A stretch of 64,000 bases of DNA from Plicaturopsis crispa FD-325 SS-3 (taxonomy: Eukaryota > Basidiomycota > Agaricomycetes > Amylocorticiales > Amylocorticiaceae), in NCBI GenBank assembly GCA_000827205.1, contig KN832554.1, positions 1,610,345-1,674,344 on the forward strand. Reading direction: 5' to 3'. Below are positions 45,342 through 56,689 of the stretch, piece by piece. The notes below the pieces were generated by a model. It was not told where the DNA came from. It ran no database searches and saw nothing but the letters and a program-made list of their open reading frames with translations. Both the position numbers and the translations under genes were made by a program. The stretch's first letter is position 1, and the number at the start of each line of letters is the position of its first letter.

Positions 45342-48286
45342 ATGGCTGCCGTGAACATGCAGATGATGTCCTCAAACATGCCCCTCGACTTCCTCCCCCC
45401 GCACTCTCGTGGAAATTCAGCCGGCTCATCACCGACGTCGCGCCCGCAATCTTCCCAGGGTGGCTTGTCAAGGATGTCAGCTGGCATGTCCCCTTCTGCA
45501 GAGGATATCTACCGTGCGTCGTATAATCTCATAAACAACGATGCTTCCCAGCCATACGGCGTGGCTTCCAACGACGTCTCCCCGGGCCAATCGCCGCCAA
45601 ACCACTCCCTCGGCAATCCAGCGCTTAAAGCACACCTTCGTCCTAGCCATATTCGCGCTCGCGCCGCCGCCTCCCCATATCCCCGCGACACAGAGAGCGT
45701 CCACTCGTCCTCCAGCGAGGCAGACGAGATGACCATGTTCATCGGGAACTCGCCATCCGATTACAACTCCATGTTTGGCTCAGCGGCGCCCGCAGAGACC
45801 GTTCACACGGCAGGCGCGTTTGGCAGGATGTCTATCAGCCCTGACCACGCATTGGAGAAACTAGCTGCAAATGTCCGGGCTGCGACAACTACGAGCGCAT
45901 CCGACAGAGCGAAGCAAATCTTTGTGCAGGCCTGGTGAGTCGTCCCTTATCGATGGCTATGCTGGATATTCACAATCGCTCAGGCTGAACGCCAACTACG
46001 CGCCATACCCCGACGGCAACGTCCCCCGACAGGGCCTCTATTTCTCTTATCGTCGGGTCTGCGACCAATATGGGATTCCTCACATCAACACCGCTACCCT
46101 AGGGAAGGCAATCCGGCTGTGCTTTCCCAGTATCAAAACTCGACGCTTGGGCGTAAGAGGGAATAGCAAATACCACTGTGAGTGCTTCCCGTGATGTGGC
46201 ATCACGTATTGTTCTTGATAGAACTCTACACAACAGATTGTGGGATTCGGCCTGCGACTTCGGCCGAAGCCGAGTGGCTTCAAGATTACATCCAGAAATC
46301 CAATAACAGCGCGGGCCAGCAATCTATAAACGCTGCCCGTAGCGCGAATGGACAATCGCCGGGGAACGGCCAGGATCGCTCAGATGAGGACGAAGACGAC
46401 GACTCTGAAGGCGGGAGCTCTGCGCACGGCTCGAAGCGGAGCTCGTTGGTTCTCAGCGATTCGAAGGGCAACTACCTAGTAGAAGATATAGCCGACAAAA
46501 CACCCACAGCGGCGACATTACTTTCTCAAGCACAGGCGACACAAAGACCGTCTGGCTCTAATTTCCACCACGCACCAATCCGTCGACACATCTCCGGCCA
46601 CGAGGCCGGTCTTGGCATGCACTCACATTCTCCGCCTTCTGGTAGCACTGGTGCTCCCGTTTATTTGGCTGCCCAGCAGCCCATTTCCGTTCGACACCTT
46701 CCGCAGTTTCCCTCGATTGAAGAGGCCGTCGGCGCGAGCTCGACGTCCCCGCACGGGATCGCGGCGCGCGAGGTGTGGGGGTGGTTCTTGGACCATCTCG
46801 ATTCCCTCCTGGAGAGCATTCGATCTTTCCGTTTCGACCAGTTCGAGATGAATCTCCGGAATTTCTGGTCGAATTTGAGCGGAAATCACCGCGAGGTTGT
46901 ACACGCGCCTGCCATAGCGGGCTTAATGGCGAGGGCGGATGCCATCGTATATGATGTGAGTATCGCATCCTCCGCGCGAAGTCGTCGCGACTGACGTGTG
47001 TCTCCGTACAGGAAATCCTGGAGATCCTTCGTTTGCAGATGCTTTCCACCATTCCCGCGACGTCGCTAGCGCACTTGCGTCAGTTGGCGATCAAGATGGA
47101 GAAGATCCTCTTGATGTCGCTGGAGAATTACGGAAACACCTTTGTCGAGCCCAAGGTGGAGTTGGGAGCACGATTTGGGCACCTCGTCTGTGCGTATTTA
47201 AAGATAATCGTATAGCTCCCGGTCCGAGACTAATCGTCGGCATGTTTCCAGTACGGTTCCTCGATATCTATCAGGTTACCCAGGCTCTCAACACCGTTCT
47301 CACGAATCAGAAACAGCTCCTGGAAATGCGTCGCTCATGGGCAAAGGTCGACTTTGATTCCGTGCGCAACCAATCGGCGTTGGTATGCAACTGTCGCCAT
47401 GAAGACTTGGTGCAGCTGTTGGAGGTCGAGTTCGTGGGCATGCTGGAGGGCCTGCAGAAGAGTACCGAGCCTGTTAAAGATGTCATGAGTTGGGCAGATA
47501 AATGCTGCGATCGCCTCATGGGCGCCAGTCGCAACGGGGGTTCTGAAGAGAGAAACACCATGAGCTCGAGGAGCGTTCTCATCCGGTGGGGCTACGTTAC
47601 CAGTCAGGTTATGAGAGACTTGGTACGTGATCCGCATTGCGGCGTCCACTGTCTTGTTTTTTTAACGCCGGTATGATCGTTGCAGACGATCCGTAGCGAC
47701 CCCGCATTCGGCGCTTTCCAGATTCTCAAGTTATTTCTAGAGTTCGTTGTTGTCTCTGTCGTCGATACCTTTCACCGGTCACTAACGATACTGCACCTAT
47801 AGCGACTGGATTGCTGTGAATGTTCTCCGGACCGTAGCCCTGTCGACGAACTCGGTCGCGGCGTCTGTTGAACCGGTGATGCAGCAACAGTTCTTCACGC
47901 TCTCCCCGATGGCGGGCCACGATAACTTCAATGGCCTCGAGGTCCACCCTACCCACCAAGGCATGTCGCACACCCCAACGACATCCAGCATGCTCGCCGC
48001 CCTCCAGAACGACCCCTTCCCTTCGGGCCCGATGGACCCGGGGTCCTCGTCGTCGTTCAATCCCGACTCTTATAGCACGCTGTCCTATATGGACACCTCC
48101 GCTGCGCAGGACGACTCCATCAATGTCCACCAGTCTGGACTATCCTTCCCCGACTTTTCCGGGGCTGGCAACTCGTTCGACGTCTCCTCGTTCACCACGC
48201 AGGATATGGGCATGAACTCGACCGGCACCCCCGGGAGCGAGTCCGAGCACGACCCCGAGCCAGTAAAGACGGAGTCGTCCGCTTAA
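45342..48286 (+). CDS. RFX-family transcription factor
   Basis: The start MAAVNMQMMSSNMPLDFLPP at 45342 is followed by a Ser/Pro-rich region. The RFX winged-helix DNA-binding domain spans an intron: WLNANYAPYPDGNVPRQGLY, FSYRRVCDQYGIPHINTATL, GKAIRLCFPSIKTRRLGVRG and NSKYHYCGIRP. RFX proteins bind X-box motifs as dimers; fungal members such as Rfx1/Crt1 repress DNA-damage-induced genes and others act in morphogenesis. The later conserved region (AREVWGWFLDHLDSLLESIR, DEILEILRLQM, LAHLRQLAIKMEKILLMSLE) matches the RFX extended dimerisation part. The tail is Ser/Pro/Asp-rich, ending SEHDPEPVKTESSA at 48286. Length about 850 residues with six or seven introns. The exact paralogue cannot be told from sequence alone. 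Confidence 0.9.
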
Positions 48287-48888
48287 TTGCGTTCTGGCTC
48301 CCGCCCTCTGACATTCTTTCTTCTCGTGTTCCGGCCATTTACAGACGCTATTGTATACTTCTTGATAGCTAACCACCAGACTCTCCTTTGCTCTTCCGTT
48401 CCGCATGTCTCATTTTTGCTGGTATTCGTATTTCCCCCTCTCGCTGTATCAAGTCTTCTGCTTCCCTGGCTGTTCGCATCCCCTCCCGGCTACATCCCCC
48501 TTATTGTACGGTCCTGCACACTTCTCGCAGGGCGTTCGAAAATAATACTGTTTTATTTGTTCTCTACATAATTGATGGGCTACCATTGCTGAATCCATCG
48601 AGGGCTTTTAGACGTATAGACGGGTGCTGTCATTGAGATTTGAGATGGTCGGGTGTGATCTGAAAATTAAACGTTCGAAGGTTGGCGTTGCGCGTGTCAC
48701 GCAAGGCGTAGAGCACATAGAGTAAAGTGGCCTGAAGTGCATCACTCCCGTTGAGGTAACGAAGAAGACTTGGAGCACCTTGCTATTGTACAATGAGTTT
48801 CTGACGAAGTTTTACACAAGATCAATCCCCCCTCATCGAATTGAAACTATGCAGTGTCACGATATTACACCCCGGAGGAGTGGGGGCT
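48287..48888. other. 3' intergenic region
   Basis: Convergent 3' flanks of the RFX and secreted-protein genes, pyrimidine-rich in the first 250 bases. No gene supported. Confidence 0.4.
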
Positions 48889-49519
48889 CTACGAGAAACG
48901 AGGTCGTATCAGACTGATGTACCGCAAGCAGGAGGAAAGTACTGACGGATCCAAGTTCATATAAACGCCCGGAGCCGTCCTGTATTGGCATAGATAAAAA
49001 AGGCCGTTGTTCGATTTGGCACCGTAATCGTAGTAGAGCATCGTCCCCTTCCACCTCCACGACCCGCCGCCTATTCCCTCGAGCTTATCGCCGGTGGCTA
49101 GGCGAAGCGGAAGACCGCCGCGGACGGCAGTCGAGTTATAGACGTTAACGGGAAGGATGTGGGTCGCGTTCGTAAATTGATAGAGCTGCTCCTTGTTGAT
49201 GAAGAATAGGGGCGGGGAATTCGTTTGGCCAATGGTTGCGTTTCCAGGCGTTCCTAGGTGCGGCGAGGTGAGCTTACGGAGATGAACGAGATGGAAAAGA
49301 GAGCAGACCTCTGTCACCCCCGGATTGACGTATCGTCAGGTAGTTTGGGGAATGCCATTGGTCTGTCCGAGCAGATCCCATCGCTTCGATGAAACTAGCG
49401 CCTGGGACAAGACTCCCGATCGACGAGCGCGAAGAGAAATTCTCCCATGTCGGAATCGCAACAGAGAATGCAATGCAAGATAGCAGGAGTAAACTCAAGC
49501 GCGCGATTGGCATCGCCAT
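48889..49519 (-). CDS. Small secreted protein, unknown
   Basis: A classical signal peptide MAMPIARLSLLLLSCIAFSV begins at 49519 (a second Met lies two codons on). The mature part reads WENFSSRSSIGSLVPGASFI, SARTDQWHSPNYLTIRQSG, then across an intron GTPGNATIGQTNSPPLFFIN, EQLYQFTNATHILPVNVYNS, GDKLEGIGGGSWRWKGTML and YYDYGAKSNNGLFYLCQ. Three N-glycosylation sequons (NATI, NATH, NSTA) support secretion. The intron is about 49256-49325. The C-terminus is uncertain; the reading used here ends at 48889, while a splice variant would end at 48857. About 185 residues. I do not recognise the family; it might be a basidiomycete-specific extracellular protein. Confidence 0.6.
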
Positions 49520-50008
49520 TGCAGGCTCTAGCACCTAGGCTCTTGGTGCTTTAGATGGGGTAGGGTAAGGGTCGTGAAGCACTCAGCAGATGATGTGAGC
49601 TCACTGTTTGGGCGGAGAATTTAAAAGCTCTTCGGAAAAGCATCGCTGTATATGCATGACGTGGAAGGACGGTCGAAGGACAATATACCGAACCAACTGT
49701 CTTGAAGACCCATGACTCCGGTGGATAGCGGAATCATGGTGAAAAGCTAACACTCGACGACTGCCTCGCCAGTTGTCTCGAGTCTTGCGGCACGCCATGC
49801 ATGTTAGTGTATATGCACCGTTGCTGCTAAGGATCAAAAATGTGGTTAGTACACGATTTTATGAAGGAAAGTACAGAGACACAGGAAACACTCTGGAATA
49901 ACTTCGAGTAAATTGAACTTCCGCGGCGCGTCTCCGCCCACGTGGCCTGTACATTTTCCGTAGCGTCTTGCTACTTACATTTCGCCTTGAAATTTACTTT
50001 TCCCTGGT
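49520..50008. other. Divergent intergenic region
   Basis: Between the secreted-protein gene and the PPR gene. No gene or repeat recognised. Confidence 0.4.
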
Positions 50009-52079
50009 ATGATTCGTGGTGCTAGCTCGACTATCCATTCCGCACGAAGACGCCTCGATGTATTCGCTATACCGCTCGTAGACCCTTCCTCTTCTCGCCA
50101 TCACACTACCGCAGCTCGCGCGCGGCGGAATCGACCGTCATCGACGCCTGAAGACTCTACTTCGCGTTCTCGAGCACCAGCAAACCGAACACGCTCGCCC
50201 TCTAGATCAACACGCTCTACAGGACAGAATGACGTGACTACCGGTCGTTCGTCGTCCAATTCTCCCAAAATCGCTGGGCGCCAGGCGAGGGGTTTGAATG
50301 GACCACCTCTGCTTCATCCGCATGTCTTGTCCCAAAGGTTGAAGAAGCTGTGCGAGGATGGAAAAGTGGACGAGGCTGTGGGAATGCTCAAGAGCTCTCC
50401 GCTCGATGCACAGAACCCTCCGGTGTGGAATACCTTGGTTTGGGAATGCATGAAGGCTCAGCGTTATACGCTCGCATACAGGTTATTTACCGACGTGAGT
50501 GACAGCTTTATCTGTTGTTGTTGACGACTGCTATAAACTGCTTTACTAGATGAAACGTCGAGGTTTCAGCCCAACTACACGGACGTACCAGACGATGTTG
50601 TCAGGATTATCGCGTATCGAGCATTGGCCGAGCTACCCTCGACAGCTAAATCACGCCCACGCCCTCTATGAATACGTCGTTAGCCATCTAGAGGAGGTCA
50701 AGGAGCATGATCCTACTAGCAAAGACCTCACCGTCCAGCCGATCGCGTCGTACATCAAAATATTGGGCGACGCTGGCCTGTACCAGAGGGTCTTCGATGT
50801 CTTTTACGCGATGGACCAAGACGGCCCCCTCTCACCGGATCAATTCATTTTCACGTCTATGCTTAGGGCTCTCGGTCGCGCAGCGACACCTTTGACAAAG
50901 AACGGCGAATCCCTTTCGGATGATTCTGTCTACCAGAAGAACGCCTCGGACGCGAAACTGCTGTGGCGACAGATGCTGAAAGCATCACAGCGTTCGCCCG
51001 GGTTCACCGTCGACTCCTACCTTGTCACAGCCGCGATCAAGGCCATGTCCAGGGGGCGCAGGCCCGACCAAGACTTTGCGCTTGAGATTGCTGGCACGTA
51101 TCTTGGCCTCATCAGGCCGGGGCAGCAGCAGTCTCCAAATGCCAAAACCATTCCCCTCACCGCGCCCGCCTTCGAGGCTGTCCTGGAGCTATGTAATCAC
51201 ATGGACGCGCCAGAACTCTGTATCCACTTCACCCAGCAGGTCATCGACCGCCCAGGGGGATCAGACCTCATCGACCGCATCCACATGGAGCAGACGCTGA
51301 AAGCGCACGTCGCTCTCGCCGCGCGCGCAACCGAGGGACACTCGTACCAAGCGCTGCAGGCCCTGCAGTGGATGCTCAGGGAAGAGATCCTTGGGAAGAA
51401 CGGCCCGCGGCTGAGGCCCGCCGCGAGCACCTTCAAGCTCGTCCTCCGTGCGTGCTGGCACAACTGCGACTGGCAGTCCGCGTCCAAGACGTTCGAGCTC
51501 ATGACGGGCTTCCGGGCGCGCGACTTCAAGGACGCGGATGCGCCCGGACGCAAGGAGTACAAGATGGAGAAGCGGTCGAAGGGGCGGAATCTGGTGCCGG
51601 ACGCGGACGCGATGTCGTGTATCGTGCGCACTGCGTGGGTCAGCGGGAGCCGGCCGATCATGCGGCAGGCTCTGCGGATGTTCGACCTCTGGGGCTTCGA
51701 GCACTACTTCCCCCCTCACGCGAAGGCGGCGGCCGCAGGGAAGGAGACGGATGGCGCGCCTGATCAGGGTAGGAAGGCGGACAAGAACGACGCGTTCTAC
51801 CGGATGAAGCTGGCGTCTGCGCTTGTCGATACCGTCGGCAAAGTCGATGCCCGGGCCCGTGGAGGGGACGAGGAGACACAGTGGGTGACGATCAGGAGGA
51901 AGGCGGACGCCCTGGTTCGCGCAGCCTCGACCCGGAGGACAGAAGCGAAGGTCGTAACGGAGCGCCCGAAGGCGGGCATCGAAGAGGAACCAGAACCTCT
52001 GGAAAGAGAATCGCGCTCAGCGGACGTAGTGCGAGCAGCGAGGACGTCGAGACTGGCAAAGTACACACACCGACTATAA
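50009..52079 (+). CDS. Mitochondrial pentatricopeptide-repeat protein
   Basis: The start MIRGASSTIHSARRRLDVFA is a basic, Ser/Arg-rich leader that looks like a mitochondrial targeting sequence. The body contains repeated helical hairpins of PPR type: VWNTLVWECMKAQRYTLAYR, LFTDMKRRGFSPTTRTYQTM, PIASYIKILGDAGLYQRVFD, PLSPDQFIFTSMLRALGRAA, VDSYLVTAAIKAMSRGRRPD, ASTFKLVLRACWHNCDWQSA and AMSCIVRTAWVSGSRPIMRQ. PPR proteins bind organellar RNA sequence-specifically and act in mitochondrial RNA stability or translation. A single intron (50493-50549) separates the two exons. The C-terminus is charged and disordered, with a stop at 52079. About 670 residues. The RNA target is unknown. Confidence 0.85.
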
Positions 52080-52378
52080 TATACATCTAATAAGCATTTC
52101 AACCACTCAATCTTGGGCCATTTGACGAGACTGGTATAGCACGATGCATGCATAGGATATGATGTTAAATTACTATAAACCAATACCAAGTAATCCGGGA
52201 TATCATGTATGAGTGGTAAACAGGCAACTGCGAGTGGACGACGACGACACGATGAGGCGGTTTAAAAGATCCAGAAAACGCACCGCCCCACCTACAACTT
52301 CAAGAGCCCCAAGTAAGAGTCCGAACGGGATGTTATGTACATATGCAAACAGTGTCCAGAGCGAGTGGTGTGTATGAA

Positions 52379-55149
52379 TCAAGCCATTGATCTCGGACGA
52401 CTCCCCGCGCCTTCAAGATTGCGGAAACCCGCCGACGGGGGAACGAGCTCGTCCTCCCCAGCTCCTGCATCGCCAGGGTACATCGCGGATCTTGGCCGGT
52501 CCCCCGGGTTCCCGTTGAACGCGCGGAACGCTGGCACCGGAGGGGAGAGCGCGCTTTGCTGCTGTTGCTGCAAGGGGCTTTGCTGCTGCTGCTGCAAAGG
52601 GCTGCTTGGCTGTGGCTGCGGCGGGGGGTAGGCCGCAGACATCGGCCGGTCTTGGAGGCTCACATTGAACGGACGGCGGACGGGCGTAGCAGGGGAGCTC
52701 GGGCCCGCGATCGGGGCTGAAGAATGCGAGGGGTACGCGGCAGACATCGGTCTGTCCCCGACAATCCCTTCACGGAAAACGTGGGTCGAGGGAGCGAACG
52801 ACTTCGGCCGGTCTCCCGGGCTTCCCTCGAACGAGCGGAAAGACGGCGCCGGGGGCGAAAGTGGGCTCACGGAGTGCGTGGACACCGTAGATCTTGGCCT
52901 CTCCGCTGCGCCACCGCGGAACGCAGGCACTGGCGCGCCGAGGTCGTGCTCAGTAATATCGGAGGATGGTGGGTACGCCGTGGACTCCGGCCTGTCCTTG
53001 AACGAGCTCCCGCGCGCAGAGCCCGGGGGCGTGAAGGGGTCGTCGACGGGTGCCGCCGAGTTGCGGCGGTAGGAGTCGCGGAATTCGGGCGGGGCGTCCG
53101 CGCTGTCCTCCCCGATCGATACGGGCTGGTACGCCTGCGAGGAGCGGTTCATGGGCATGGGGCTCTTCCTGCCGCGCGTCCGCCTCGTCTTCTTCCGCTT
53201 GCACAGGAACACGGCGGCGCCGACGACGAGGACGATGAGGAGGACGGCGTTGAGCGCCAAGATGGCCAGGACAGCGGGGAAGTATTTCCCGACTGTGCTG
53301 ATCGTGTTGGCGACATCGTCCGTTAGAGTGATTGTCGTCGAGGAAGAGGAGCCGCTTGCAGCGTTGTACGTGATGTTGGTGTTTGGTGTGCCCCCGCGGA
53401 TGGCATGGAAGTCGGCTGACGCGGAATCCGGGTCAACGAGTGACAGCAGCTTGACGTATGGGTTGCCCATTTTCCCAGAGGAGTCGAAGTCTCCAAAGTC
53501 ATAGACGGTGTAGACTGAACGTAGGACATTGTCACCGATAAGCCAGTCACTGCGAGAATCTATATTAGTACAAGGGAAGCGCAAAGCGAGTGCGAGAACG
53601 CACAATTCTCCTTTGCCCACGGTGACGGCTTGTGGAACGAATGTGCCAATGCAGGTAGAGGGATCAGTAGTACTGACTGGGGAAACATCGAGAGGGTGTA
53701 AGGGGTAGACTTGGCCGCTGAGAAGACGATCAAGAATGAGTTCAGGTGCAGCGTCGTGTAACAAGGAAAGAACGGACTTGAATTGGAGTGCCATATCGAT
53801 CTCGGCGTCGCAGGGAACGACCCATTGTCCTAGACCTGAATCATAGCGGGCGCCCGAGATACCACCATAGATAGCATCACAAATCGCCTCTGGCGCATAA
53901 CTACGCGTACAGACCTTGAGCACAAACAGAGAAGAAGTTGGGGAAAGTACGAACGTCCATGAGGTGCCACTGTCGAGCAGTACAACAGCCTTGTCCGAAG
54001 GAGCGCCGTTGACGGCGGTAGAGGGGGTTATAGTCTGGTTGCCAATGAGGACTGCGTCCAGGAGCACATTCCACCGCGAGGGAGAATTTACAGGCCACGT
54101 CGAGATAGCCGTCATGTCTGCAACCGCCTTGTAGTCGGGGTCATATTCACCTGCCAGAACCGATTCTCAGCCAAGATTCTAGTCTGTGCTTCACAACGTA
54201 CTGACCGACAGCAAAAGTTCCTTCAATAGTCGTATTCTTGTCTGCGCTCCGTTGCAAGGACATGGCGATGAAATTGGGTTCCTTGGGGTTGTCCTGGAAG
54301 AGATTGTACAGGAAACTGCGACCGGTAGACGCGCTTGAAGCGTTGATGACGGCATCGATGGTAGAAAGGGAGGTGAATCCGAGCCCTAGGATCCCTTGGG
54401 CACCATACGACAGGGCAGGGTTTTGTGCAGAAGAGACGTCAAGAAATGCTTGAGAGGGGACGGAGATACTGCATCATGGCGTTATCAGTTAGCGTTCACA
54501 TGCACGAAGATGTCGTACGCACTTTGCGAAATCAACTGGCGCGTAGGAGATGTGCCCGTAAGCCCAACCAATGCCGTACTGAACCAGAATCATTAGTTAT
54601 AGCCTTCACATATGGGATGAGGATCGTACTGTCAAATTATAGGTTTGGGACTGGCGGTCAAAACGCAAGTTAGTGGAGGTCAATCGAAGGGACGATAGTA
54701 GCTTGCCGTGGGGTTCGTGTTCGGTAGAGGAGTGGACGAGCCTTTGACCCAAAGGTCAGATGAACCGGTATCGAGTTGGAGGGTGTAGTCTGCCAAGACA
54801 ATATCATCTTCAATATCAACGCATACAAGCAACATGGATATGTAACGCACTAGTTCCACCCAAGTTGACGTCCGCCAGATATATCAAGTCATGTACATCC
54901 CTTTCCACAGCAGCATCAGCACAGAACCCTGTATGAATGTAATATGTATCGGACGTACTTCAAGTCCAGTCCGCTGTCGCTGTCGCCAGAACTTGCGGCC
55001 AAGACATTGGGTTTAAACACAGATACCGCAGACCCCCCTCTCCTCCTGGACACGGAAGCGGAGCGTTTTGCTTGCTTGACCGGGATCCGAATGGCGTCGG
55101 ACGTGATTGCACAGAGCGCGACGGTGGCAAGTACAAGGTAGAGCCTCAT
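52379..55149 (-). CDS. Pepsin-type aspartic protease with transmembrane anchor and repeated DRPxS tail
   Basis: A signal peptide MRLYLVLATVALCAITSDA starts at 55149 and a basic propeptide follows. Both catalytic aspartates are present: LQLDTGSSDLWV and AVVLLDSGTSWTF. The A1 fold continues SYGAQGILGLGFTSLSTID, MSLQRSADKNTTIEGTFAVG and DWLIGDNVLRSVYTVYDFG. After a Ser/Thr-rich stalk comes a transmembrane helix (VLAILALNAVLLIVLVVGAA) and a KRKKTRRTRGRK stop-transfer. The roughly 230-residue cytosolic tail carries seven copies of a (D/E/S)RPxS motif with spacers rich in Pro, Ser and Gln. The enzyme faces the cell surface or vacuolar lumen. Fungal relatives of this membrane-anchored type are little studied. 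About seven introns interrupt the 5' part; the last exon ends at 52379. Confidence 0.85.
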
Positions 55150-55735
55150 CGTGAAATACCGACCGAGAGAACCGAAAGGAATGTAGGGAAAAGGAACGAC
55201 GGGGGGACAGAGAAAGAGAGAAACGGGCGTGCTGCGCTGGCGCTGGAGGAGGCCGCCAGTACTTGCGAGGAACAAGTCCTTGGACAAGAAATCGAACGAC
55301 GGCGCCCGGACTCAGGCTCTGCGTATAGGCCCATCTCACGCGAAGCCACGCGACTTCTTCTTGCAATGATTTGTTAGAACGCTCTTTCATCTCGACATCT
55401 CTGCAATCGGGAACACTTCGCTGTCAAGGCGCCATTGCTGCATATTTCAAATTGCCTGATAATGATAGGTACTTGATAGGCAGCAAACAAAGTTATCGCA
55501 GCGGGTCGCAGCGATGGGTTGGTACAACATGAAATGCTCTCATACCCAAGCAGAAGGTATGGCGTGTCCAACTTTACAGAAACCAGAACCCAAGAGTCGC
55601 AAGCCGACGGAATAAATCAAGCCGACACGTTCGTCCAGGGCGGCAGGCAAGCGGCGGGTCCTAGAGCTACACCGCCCGGCGCCATCGCACGACGCACCCT
55701 ACGCGGCGGCTACATCAATGAACATTGAAGAGTAC
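55150..55735. other. Intergenic region upstream of the aspartic protease gene
   Basis: No gene supported. An open frame on the plus strand (55519-55728) has some coding-like composition, but no start context or splice partner. Confidence 0.3.
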
Positions 55736-56540
55736 TCACCGACCACCGTAGCGCAGGTACCCCGTCAACTGGCAGAGATTCGAGCCCAGATAGAGAGCGC
55801 GATTAAAAGCATGATGAGTGTCTTGTCTTGTTCCGACTATCGGTAGTCGTCTCCGCGTAAAGACGAAAGAGACACTCCAGTCAACCTTATGAACGTTATC
55901 TGCCACGTTTAGGTTGTGCTGAGCATTGGATGGAGTTAAGCCTGCGTTGACTAAAAGCAGAAAGGAGCACGGTAATATCTGATAGCGAGACCGGGGGTGC
56001 CTTCTGCGCCGTGGCGGTGAAGTCTTCTCCAGACCTGAGAGCACGCAGTGTCAGGAGCGTGATTCTGCCTTGGTCACTGCTGTCCTGGCTAGCCAACAAC
56101 GACTGGGTAAATCTGAAGAAACAAAGATATAATCGGTTGAAGTTACAGTGTCTGCATCGGAGACGAACAAGCCATGAATGTTACTCACCCATCTCGGCAT
56201 CGTAAAACAGCTTCAACCCCCATGTCCGGCTCGTGCCGCCCCAACGCCAGTATGTATTGAGCGTGTTATCTCCTGCAACGGTCGTGGGGAACGCCAAACA
56301 GCAGCGAGAGCGCTATCTGACAGCTAGAAGCGCCGGGCAAAAGAGGTCACCGTACGTCCTCGAGGCCCGAGCAGATACCGGTTCGAGCACGTCCTGTTCG
56401 CACCGACAAGGAACCGGATCCGCGTATGGCAGCGACGTAAGATAGCAAGCAGCAGTAAGGAGTAAGGGAACAGCGGGGAACAGCGCAGGGATGTTGGCGG
56501 TTTGGAAATGGCAGTCGGCTATGGCTATAGCACCGGCCAC
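55736..56540 (-). CDS. Possible multi-exon gene, unknown
   Basis: Low-confidence call. Minus-strand segments that splice plausibly include ALFPAVPLLLTAACYLTSLP (hydrophobic), SRTY joined to GDNTLNTYWRWGGTSRTWGL and KLFYDAEM, then FTQSLLASQDSSDQGRITLL, TLRALRSGEDFTATAQKAP and PVSLSDITVLLSAF. A last segment contains NAQHNLNVADNVHKVDWSVS and ends near 55736. Splice sites at about 56099-56175 fit GT-AG. I found no ATG in good context and no known domain, and the plus strand is also partly open here. It may be a lineage-specific protein or a decayed gene. Confidence 0.3.
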
Positions 56541-56689
56541 ACGTGGACTTTATACGCGTGAATATTTCCCCAGCTTCCCCGGACCGACCCCAGATTCCAA
56601 TAAATTGCACACGCTCCCCGTACTTATACGCTCCCAGCGTCCGCTCTCCTACGCTATCTCTCTCTACCTCGCACTTGTCTTACCCTGCC

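Noticed and set aside
52724-53326. 200-codon plus-strand open frame inside the aspartic protease tail
   Set aside because: Arg/Gly-rich shadow of the repetitive Pro/Ser tail; no homology and no start context.
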